DNA from: Amanita rubescens
Lineage: Eukaryota > Basidiomycota > Agaricomycetes > Agaricales > Amanitaceae
Direction: 5' to 3'
DNA length: 64,000 nucleotides
Assembly (NCBI GenBank): GCA_015039365.1
Contig: WION01000014.1
Coordinates: forward strand, 124,001 to 188,000
Shown piece by piece: positions 54,862 to 64,000 of the stretch (the stretch's first letter is position 1; each line of letters opens with the position of its first letter). A program made the position numbers and the translations under genes. The notes below the pieces were generated by a model, which was not told the origin of the DNA, made no database searches, and worked only from the letters and a program-made list of their open reading frames with translations.

Positions 54862-57800
54862 TTACGCACCTAATGAATGCCAGGCTGTGACGGTAGATGC
54901 GTATCCATCCGCATTATCACTCTGGTTAATCACCCCAACCTTGCCCACACTCAACTGGAACATCGTCCCAACCGTAGACAAGCTATAAATCTGAACCTTT
55001 GACGACGTCAAATCCACGTTGACGATTTGGGATTGACAATCTTGTGATGTCAAACACGCTTGGTCGTAGTTCTGTCCCACGTTTCAACTCTCAACATCCC
55101 AAAAGGATAGGGTTAGTTTTTTTAATTTTTTACGTACGTCGTACCAGCTGTATAATCCGCCGCCTAGTTCGGATGGTGAGCGTTTCAAAGATGATGGGTG
55201 ATCGGAGGTGTCTCGTACCAAACACAATAATGTCGGAAGAAGATTGAACCCAAAGTCCCCACGAGTGGTCCAATCCCGAGTTAAATGTCGGATCGTGGTA
55301 CGTTGAAACGCTCGTGAATGGGAAAGGTGGTGCAGGAGATGGTTGGTAGTATGGCTAACACAGGAGCGATTGGTAACCAGAAAGAGAATTTTTATTTATT
55401 TGGAGAACGTACGCTCTCTGTTTGGATAAGTCCCATGTAGTGATTTCGGGCATTTAATAGACTGTACTGGTAGAGAACGTGGTGTTCGGCTAAATTGCAG
55501 TTATGTGATGGTTTCAAGAACCAGAAGAGAGGGTAGTAACATACAAGCTATGCATACCGAGGTCATTATTAAACGGATGTATTGAATTAATCTGCGTACC
55601 TGTTCCAACCATCCATACCGGCCCAGCAGACTCGGACAATATTCCCCGACCAGAATAGAGGTTAATTTGTGGAGAGCCTGGAGAATCGAGGTCGTGATCG
55701 GCGAGCCATACCCATGTACCCTTGTCATGTTCCTAGTTAGCATTTTATACATATTAAATACATGTCCAACGCACTTCCAGATATGCAGTGGATTCGGGCG
55801 TCAAGTGAAGGCCTAAGAATGCTGCCATGCATGAATTAATGTCTCCACTTCCATTCGATGGACATTGTGAATTTTGCATGTTCGTTCCAGCAGCTGATCA
55901 AATCGGTCAAGAAAGATCGGCGACTTGAAGGTAGATCGTCTCTTACCGCCACCAAGCCTGATATGCGAATCCCACATGCCCGCGCCCCCACTATGTCCTG
56001 ATGGTTGCGCTACATTCCATTCCACGACGATGGCTCCAGGAGCTGTGAAATCCAGCTTATTAAAGGAAGCATCTATGCTTCAAATAAGACTAACGTACTG
56101 GGACCGATGGTCGTAAAAATCATATCGCTGATTTCAACTACACCTTGAGAGTTGGGAGTTCCAACCCGGACCACTGGTTGCGGACTGTTCACGTTCTTGA
56201 AAAAGGAACCCCTTCCCGCAATAACGGACCAAGCTTCGCCTACGATTCTTGTTCCCGCGGGGATGGTCAATGTGGATGTCACCACATATGTGCCTGCATC
56301 AAAGAATATGATAGCACACCCAGCGTACTACTTTAAGAATTAGGGTCCTGAAAAACTGTTGTAAATGACGAAAACCATGCCTGACTCAATATGTTGGTGA
56401 GCGCTACGGTGTCATCCGTGACACCATCGCCCTTCGCTCCTTTGGACCTAACGCTAACAAACTGATTGGCCGCGTAATCGGCATACTGGGGGTGACCCTT
56501 GCCAAATATCTTTCCGGAACTATCAAGTAGTACGGATGGTTTGTCTGCAGCGATGATGTCGCCTTGCATGTATGAGCCTGAGGGATTCGAGCCGCTATAC
56601 GTGTTGCCTTGTCCCCAAGAAGAAATCGTTTTTGTACCTCCTGCAAGGGCGACTGCTCCTATAGTAGAACCTACTGCGACAGGCGTGTTGATTAATTTGG
56701 CATTGTTGATAACGATGGATGCGCCAGGATTCGTTGTTGATGTCCGGATAAACACGCTGGTGTTCTTAACGGTTGCATCAATGATCGCCATCGCTCCTGC
56801 GGTCTAGTCACCGTAGATTGTAAATAATGGGATTAGTAGTTGATACATATCACTTACTTGGATACCACCCCTTGTACCGCCGGTTGCTAGGTCAAAGCCT
56901 ACTTGACAATTGTTGATATTGACGTTTTGGAATGTCCAAGCTGAAAAATATGTGACATTCATTTCGGGTGTAGACTTATCAATCTTTACCCCAATTCCAA
57001 TTCATGTATACAGCCGATTGGGCGTTATTCACGGTCACATTTCGCACCGTAAATCTATTGGTATCTTGGTCATTTCAAACCGAAGTGCGTTGACATACAT
57101 ACTGTTGATTTCCGACCCACATTCCATACTTGCCTGTGAACGGGTCAACAAAGATAAGGAATAATAGACCCTCTCGACTCACCTCCATTGAAAACAAGGT
57201 CGGCCATGAATCCTCCGCTGAGATTGAAGTTTGCTACAGAGCTGACTTTAGATTAAGAGATCTGACCTTCCGTTTTCCATCCAAATGCCTGAAAGAGAGT
57301 GCGTTAGTTGAGCAAGATGAACACAAATATTCTATCACCTTGGTGGGCGGTATTCGACGCCGTTGACATTTGAAAGATTATGTTCATCAACGACGTCGAT
57401 TGCGAGACTTGCCAATGTATGCCTGTCCCTGCTGTGCTGCTGGCAGGCACTCTGGAAGAGATTGATACAGAGGCAGCCAACAAATGCAAAAAGCTTACTG
57501 CCGGACGTCAATTACGAAGTTTCGGACGGATCGATAGCTGACGATGGTAGTGATCGCTCAGGTCGCTGATAGGCATTGATGATACGTTATCACTCACAAG
57601 TTGTCCTGGTTAACATACCACTGCTGCACCCCACCCACCAGGGATGTAAGGGTCTGCGTCTTTGAAAGTCGCGTGTCAACTTCCTGTATTATGACGGAAG
57701 AGCAAGTTTTCTTACCAATTACTGCAATGCCGCTGAATGAAGAAGATGGCTAGAAGTGTCGGTGGATTTCTCGCATCACCGATCAGTTGGGTATAGTAAT

Positions 57801-58377
57801 AAGCGATGATCGGGGATGAAACTACATATGTTCTATTGGGATGTGTTGGACCAAGAAAACAAGGTAGATGTGCGCTAATACAAACCCTTTGGGAAAGAAC
57901 TACGACTGCTGGCGTAACGCTGTGACGTTCTTCAGTGGATTACTACAAATGACGTGACGAATAGATACGTCGATGACCCGCACGGAACGCCACATCTGTC
58001 TCCAGATGAAATGGCATTGCTGGGCATACAAAGATAAGGCGAGTCAGTTAACGAAGAATAGAATGAAGCGCACTTGATGGCTGCAGTATCGTCGGTAACA
58101 CCATCACCTTTTGCCCCGAAGTCCTAAAGGTAATATGCATAATTAATCCTAGAAATGTTGTTTCACGCACCTGAACATTTCGGAAGACTTGATAAGTGCT
58201 AGGATTCGAGTGATGAGCGGAGATTCCCTGATGCTTGATATTTTGCATCCAAAAGGGATCCATTGGTGCTGCCTTTCCACCACCCAGCGGAGTGCTACAC
58301 GCAGCACCCAAACCAAGCACGGCACCAGCATAGCTGAGCGTCGTGGAAAGGAACAGGAAGAAATGCAGAGTGAGCAT
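54862..58377 (-). CDS. GH55 exo-beta-1,3-glucanase
   Basis: A multi-exon gene starting MLTLHFFLFLSTTLSYAG (signal peptide). The first beta-helix half shows DFGAKGDGVTDDTAAI, TPAVVFFPKGTYVVSS and AYYYTQLIGDARNPP. The second half repeats the pectate-lyase-like pattern: KGAKGDGVTDDTVAL, then YAGCAIIFFDAGTYVVTSTL and IPAGTRIVGEAWSVIAG. These are the paired beta-helix signatures of fungal GH55 enzymes, secreted exo-glucanases that release glucose from beta-1,3-glucan in cell walls. The C-terminus ends YASTVTAWHSLGA. The intron at 56328-56380 appears to start with GCATGG (GC-AG). Exons were not all joined here, so damage cannot be excluded, but motifs lie in the expected order. Confidence 0.85.
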
Positions 58378-60497
58378 GGAAAGAAACGATGCCTCGACCG
58401 TTAATTACCTTGCTCGCCAAGGGCAAGTTTTATATCCAAGGACAGGAGCAAGTCATCGTAGACCAAGGTTAACTTGAAGGCCTTGGGCACATGCATTCCT
58501 CGACCGCGTGATATTAGGAATGTCAGACAGTTCAATAAGGCGTGAATCAGATCCACTGCCTTGGAATCGATAACTATGCAAGCACGCATGCCAAGGTCAG
58601 CTGCTTTCAGGAGAGGACTTTGCCTCGGGAGAATTTACATTGAAACTTTAAATCTGGATGATCCGGGGAAAGATGACTCTGGACGTCGATTCCAAAGAAG
58701 CGTATATTCCCCTTTCGACGTGTGGCTCAGATAACGTATGAGAGGTAAATCTAGTCTGAGTGCATAGCGCGCGATATGCGTGTGATGTGGAGCTGGCTGG
58801 ATCCGAACGACTTGGACAATTCGCCCTGGGCCTCGGAGAACCGATGATCGTCTCATCGAGCATATCGCTGCGACGCTGATCAGCGCTCAGCTGGCCATCG
58901 CCGGACCATGTAATGTACCTGATTGTCGTCAATTTGGCATTTATTCACGCAACTATTGCCTCGCTACTACGTCACTTACACGCTGTTAATCATTCGTTGC
59001 GCCGAGGTCATGATAAATCGCGATCGGACAGCCAATCCTGGTGACACCGAGGGTTAGTCTGCGGAGCTAATAGGTCACCGTCATCATGATTACTGCCTGA
59101 TACCAGCTGGATTCGCTGCGGCCGGTGCTTCTTCTCTATTTGGCCTGCTTTACTATTTAATGTAGAACTTTGGATGACGCGCCCAAAAAGCATAGGGCAT
59201 ACAGTCCTTGCAAGGCCAGATAACAATTGGAACCGTCGCAAAGTTGGCTCAACAGACCAGCCACCACATGCCTGAATCTTTGGGTTGAACGCAATGATAT
59301 CGTAGCCGCTTCTGGCGCGTTGGCGATTGGACTGCCGCCCATTGAAGATGTTTTTGCCATTGAAGCTAGTACCAAGAACGTTGAACCATGCCGGTCATGC
59401 CGTAAATATTTACATTGCCGCGCTCGTGCCGTCCTTACTCTTCCGCGTCTCTACATTCATTCGGCAGCAACGTCAACTTGACTTATATTCTTGCATCGAT
59501 TTTTACGTCGCTTCGGTGGTTTAGACTCCGGGTCTGTTCCTCTAAACGACTGTCTCGATCCCGGAGATGGTTATCCAGGTAAAACCGAAATACAACGGGT
59601 GGAAACATACGTCAGGAAAGCGTCGAAGAGGGTCGTTCAACTCGAGTCATCACCACTGTGCGGGAGTCCGTTTCGCACTTTTACAATTCCGTTACAGTGA
59701 CTCATTTTTGATTGCCATTAGAGCTGCTCGGTTGCGTCACAGCAGCATCCGGATCTTTTCGCACCCGCCGCAGGTCCGAACTAAGGAAGGTAAGCCGCCC
59801 TTCAGTCGTCCTCCCTCCTTCTTAGTCCGGACCCGCTGTCGAATGGTCGAAAGGCTGACCTGCTTCGGCGCCCACCTGCCCTCACAGCTCGCCTTGCCGA
59901 CCCCCAGTGTTCCGGGCCGGGAGTCCCGGGGCTTCGCCCATTCAGTTTTGACTCGAAGATCCACTCAAGCAAACATCTATACCCTTCCCTCTCGTAAACG
60001 ATCCCTTTCCCCAAAAGGACATCTGAGCGTGCAATCATTGACGCAACGTATATCATATTGCTTTCACGTCCTATCATCATTTGAAACAAATATGGGATCA
60101 TAACGTATGCAGACGTAATTGTTTGACCAACAATTTGCTAATCGTCTTGATTCCCATATTTGTAATGGTGTTAGGGGGTTTTGGAACTGCGTACATGGAG
60201 TTGGCGGTGATAGTGGTACCAGCTACTATGACTTCTGAGACTATGTTTGTCCGCACATACTCGGCTACAGGCCTGCCGAGCGTACAGCCTTCAGACTAGC
60301 TCAAGCGCAGGACTACACTTAATTTGGCTGTCCACAGCTTAGGTCTATCCAGCACCTCAAACATGCCCTTGCATACTGGCTGCTGTTCTTGGTTGCGGTG
60401 CAAGTCAACACAGAGGCCACCGCCGGAGAAGCTGGTGCCCGCGAAGGGGGGCTCACGGGTTCGCCCACCTGCTGTAACCTGAATATGCCTTTGCGAC
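58378..60497. other. Intergenic region, mobile-element-like debris
   Basis: About 2.1 kb without a supportable gene. A GC-rich block at 59740-59960 includes an imperfect inverted repeat (59773-59790 against about 59814-59833; GGTCCGAACTAAGGAAGG pairing with CCTCCTTCTTAGTCCGGACC). A plus-strand frame at 59567-60103 has Arg/Ser-rich, non-conserved content. The right end may include the unrecognised start of the STAND NTPase gene. Confidence 0.4.
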
Positions 60498-63359
60498 CGG
60501 AAAGCAGACGCTCGAGATTTTGCAAAGGTTCTCGCAATCGCTTCCTATTCCCTGCGCAAATGAGGCCTTGGAACTTGCTCTTTTTTTGTTGACGACGCAC
60601 GAGGTAATAAGATCTGATACTCGCAAATGCTTGGAGAACTAGTAGCTAACGTCAGGGAGCTAGGATGTCACTTTGGTCGAGCAGCAAGTTAGACGCTTGA
60701 AAGATCGTATAGCCGCCTTGATGCTCGTGATGGTCGATGAGTTAAAGGACAAGAAGGACACTGATGTTGCTCCTGACGTTCTCATCGATATTGAGAGGCT
60801 CAGCAGGTCTGTTGTGTTGCGGCATCGGCGTTAGGGTTCCTGACATCGTCGGTTCCAGCCATCTCCGCATGATTCAAGAGGACTTTGACCAAGATTGCAG
60901 TCCCAGAATCGATTTCTGCTCATTTTCTTCAAGAACGTGAACAAATCAACGATGGACCAGTGTTTAGCCCGCCTTAACGATGCAATGCAAACCTTCCATG
61001 TACGTAAATTACTTAAACACGCTCACATCTCTCTAGATCTCACTCTTTATTGTCCCAAGATTGGTCGAACGGTCCATGATGGCAGCATACTTTTTGAAAT
61101 ACAAACCCGTTTGCAGGCGACGTTCGAAAGGACCGAAATCATGGCTAAGGAGCTGCATGAGATGCACGATTGGTTGAGGCCGAAGAATTCCCACAGCGCA
61201 AAGGCGGGCCTCTCCTTGGCGGCAATGCCCTCACCGTTGGCCCATATGTTTGGTCGCGATGACGTAGTCGCAGACATCGTTCGTATCCTCACAACACATG
61301 ATAAACCCAGAGTCGTTATTCATGGCGCTGGCGGGATGGGGAAGACATCAGTTGCTGTCTCAGCCATGGAGGACAAAACAATGGCCACGCGGTATGATGC
61401 AAAGTCATCGCTTCTGGGTTCCGTGCATCGGAGCGAAGTCTATTGCAATTTTCCTCGACATTCTTCTGAAATCGTTTCGTCTAACGCAGGACACCGGGGA
61501 CCCTCTTGGAGATCTCATTTCTGGATTGGAGGCATCGAAGGATCCGCGGATCATGCTTTTAGACAACTTTGAAACCGCGTGGAGTTTACCTGAAGATCTG
61601 ACCAATTATGGGTGCATCTCCGTTGAGGCCATTATCGACCGCCTCGCCGCCATACCTCACCTAGCCATTCTTATTACCATTCGTGCCAACACCTTTTCCT
61701 CTGATGCCATTGACTTGGACCCTCTTCCATTTGAAAGGTGTCGATCCTGACAATGCCAGAGCAATATTCATTCGCCTATGTCCCACTGCGCGCGATCATC
61801 CTGCTCTCGACCCGTTGTTAGACGCCTTGGGCCATATGCCCTATGCTATCACCTTACTAGCGAAGCAAAGCACCAAGTCCGGCCTACCTCCTGATGTTCT
61901 TTTGGAGGAGTGGCAGAAACTTGGTCCCGATTCTCTCTCTGGCGAGCTTAAAAAACGGATGAATACATCCATTGAATTCTCAGTCGAGAGCCGCTCGATG
62001 TATGAAGATCCTAATGCCCAGACCCTTTTGGCAATTTTATCCCAACTACCAAATGGCACGACCAGCAAGCATCTGAAGTGGTGGGCATCCAGTGTCAGCA
62101 ACCCGTACGGCGCCATTGCCACGCTTAGCGACACCGCGTTAATCGCTCAGCATCAAGAAGGCGATGTCTTGATCTACTCGGTCCTCCCCGTCGTTCAATC
62201 TTATTTGAGTCAGCACAACTCTCCCTGCACCCGGTCTCTCGCTATCGCGGCTTGTTGTAGGTTTATTCTCGACCACAAGTCATCTCCAGGAGATGACGAC
62301 TTCAAAAGTCATCAGGATGCACTCGCCGCAGAGCAAATCAATATACTGTCTATCTTCCTAGCTGTGACTACCTCGTCGTTTTCCCAACCTGGATATCCTA
62401 TTGAGGAATCCCTCATCCTCGATGCCATGTTAGCCTTCTGCTGGTTCCAGTACTGGAAGAAGCGCAGCCTCGAGCTCATTAGACGTTTTCTGGATTTGTT
62501 TACCCCGAACGGTGATCCCAGGAGGCTGCGTTACATCGCGGAAGCCCGTTTCTGCTTAGGAAAAGTGTATATCGAATTTGGTCGCCATCAAGAGGCCTGT
62601 ACGGAGCTCGAGGCTTCCCGGTCGTCTTTCCGCGAGCTAGGGACTCCGTCAGATATCATTCACGCAGGAGAATGCGCGCTCGAGCTCGCAAACTCTTGGA
62701 CCTTCACGTCGGAATCCGGGGATCGTATCGCTCGCCTTATAAATGAAGCGCAGACGGACCTCAAGGATGATCCAAAAGGAGCTGCACGCGCTCTCATTTC
62801 GCTGGGAGAAAACTTCCGGTACATGAACAGTTCATCAGAAGGCTTGAAGCATTTGATGATTGCTCACGCCGCATTGCAGGACCTTAACTGTACAGTGGAT
62901 GTAGCGCGATGTCTAGATGCGATGTCTAGATGTTACGCACATCTGGACATGCTCACTGAGTGGCAGCGCGTGGCCCAAGCCTCCCTCGAGGTGTCGCGAC
63001 TCGTCGGAATGGACGAGCTCATCACTCGAGCGCTGCGTGCGCTTTCCCAATGCTATATTCGACAGCAGAAGTATGACGACGCTCTCGGCGCCCTACGTGA
63101 AGCTCTCGGAATCTCCGAACAGCTTAGTGATCCTCTCGCAACCGCAGAAGTCCTCGATTTAAGCGGTCATGCATACGCGAAGAAGCGGGATTTTGTCGGA
63201 GCTCGCTTGGCATTTGAAGAGGCAAAAAAGGTGTATGCTGGCGTGGTAAGAACGGAGCAGACTCAAAGATATGAGGACACGTGTGAAAGAAACCTTCGTA
63301 CAATCTTGGAGCGCGACTCAGATGGTGACATTGAGCTGGACACCTTTATATTGTATTAG
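60498..63359 (+). pseudogene. STAND NTPase / NLR-like gene with frame breaks
   Basis: The readable order is a helical N-terminal region (QTLEILQRFSQSLPIPCANE, then a 60-base intron and DVTLVEQQVRRLKDRIAALM, then QSQNRFLLIFFKNVNKS). Next comes an NTPase core with Walker A HGAGGMGKTSVA near 61320, RIMLLDNFE (Walker B) and AILITIRANTF (sensor). The tail of about 400 residues after 62200 has TPR-like helical repeats (QRYEDTCERN-type ends, ARFCLGKVYIEFGRHQEACTEL). This matches basidiomycete NB-ARC/TPR proteins, thought to act in non-self recognition or cell death control. Each part is well preserved, but they sit in different frames: one extra base near 60897, 61403-61411 and 61733-61742. The start codon is not resolved. 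Confidence 0.68.
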
Positions 63360-64000
63360 AGGGAATATCGTGTATTAATATCATTATATGGCCATCTCTG
63401 TTGTCTAGTATGCATGTCATCGATGTCCAGAAAGGTGGGAGAATAGCAGGCCAACTAGTACCTGTGAGCTGCCAGATCTATCGACAAGACCTATTTTTTC
63501 TCTTTTCTTCCATTCATTCGGCTGTGATGAGGACAGCTGCGCGGCCCAGGGACTCAAATCAAGCGCAGTCCGGTGTTCCGCGCTCGAGGCTTAGCCCTAA
63601 CCAGTGGGATTGTACGCTGCAAGTAGACTGCGGCAGAGTTGGGAAAACCACTATTTGTGCAAGTCTGACCGCTGGATCCCATGATGAATGAACCAGTTTT
63701 GAGATGGGAGTTGGTCACAAAGTTTTGTTATTCTGACAGTACTGTTAACGACCATGTTGGACATTATTGGGATACTATGCAGCATACTCTAATGAATTCT
63801 GGCTTTTCCAGGCTCGGGCGACGGATTGTACATATGCGCTGGTCAGAAGAGAGAAGAGCAGAAATGGGCCAATCTCAGAATAAGAACGGTCCTGGGAGAG
63901 CTAGGAATCAACTTGACCGTTGTGTTTTATGACCAACTTTAGCTTTAGAAGCCCCTATCTTAACTCAAGGACCTTGCCAGAGTTCGTAAATGGCAATTCT
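63360..64000. other. Right-edge region, no gene seen
   Basis: The sequence after the STAND gene stop contains only short open frames (63401-63691, 63681-63932) without recognisable motifs or splice context. Confidence 0.4.

Noticed and set aside
59567..60103. Plus-strand 178-codon frame as a gene
   Set aside because: Arg/Ser-rich, crosses the inverted repeat, no recognisable domain or codon pattern.

Overview
The window is nuclear DNA of a filamentous basidiomycete, most likely an Agaricomycete; the order cannot be fixed by eye. The evidence is dense 45-60 base introns, the short gene spacing, and the gene mix: F-box proteins, a STAND NTPase with a TPR-type tail, peptidyl-Lys metallopeptidase, GH55 glucanase, a YDG/SRA protein and an MTO1 gene with a mitochondrial presequence. 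Coding models were built by reading both strands and joining exons at splice sites so that family motifs stay in frame. Several of these models close exactly to whole codons.

Layout: 1-4.7 kb, two F-box genes (one cut by the window edge, one with a one-base frameshift). 5-15 kb, an accessory island: an HxxxDG acyltransferase, a FAD monooxygenase and a 14-TM-type MFS exporter, plus decayed second copies of the exporter and of the acyltransferase. 15-24 kb, conserved genes: MTO1/MnmG, a large Msb1/Mug8-like polarity protein, a single-pass membrane protein and KISH/TMEM167. 24.7-30.4 kb, a YOR1-like ABCC transporter with clean splice sites but several reading-frame breaks. 31-32.3 kb, the tail of an AAA-ATPase-like/PD-(D/E)XK gene between two diverged direct repeats. 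32.4-36.8 kb, SMC2.

38-45 kb holds secreted products (a peptidyl-Lys metallopeptidase, a small secreted protein, a second M35-like peptidase) and an APH-fold kinase whose catalytic loop is altered. 45.7-54.5 kb is very compact and housekeeping: KIN1, SPC1, an SRA protein, GPN1 and CDK1 (Cdc2). 54.9-58.4 kb is a GH55 exo-beta-1,3-glucanase. 60.5-63.4 kb is a STAND/NLR-like gene with three frame breaks.

Themes: housekeeping genes (SMC2, MTO1, CDK1, KIN1, Msb1-like, GPN1) read through without damage, while the fast-evolving genes carry single-base frame breaks, mostly of the +1 type. Six introns appear to use GC-AG ends, and there are very small exons (3, 6, 7 and 18 bases). The acyltransferase, monooxygenase and exporter could form a small metabolite cluster; this is inference from adjacency.
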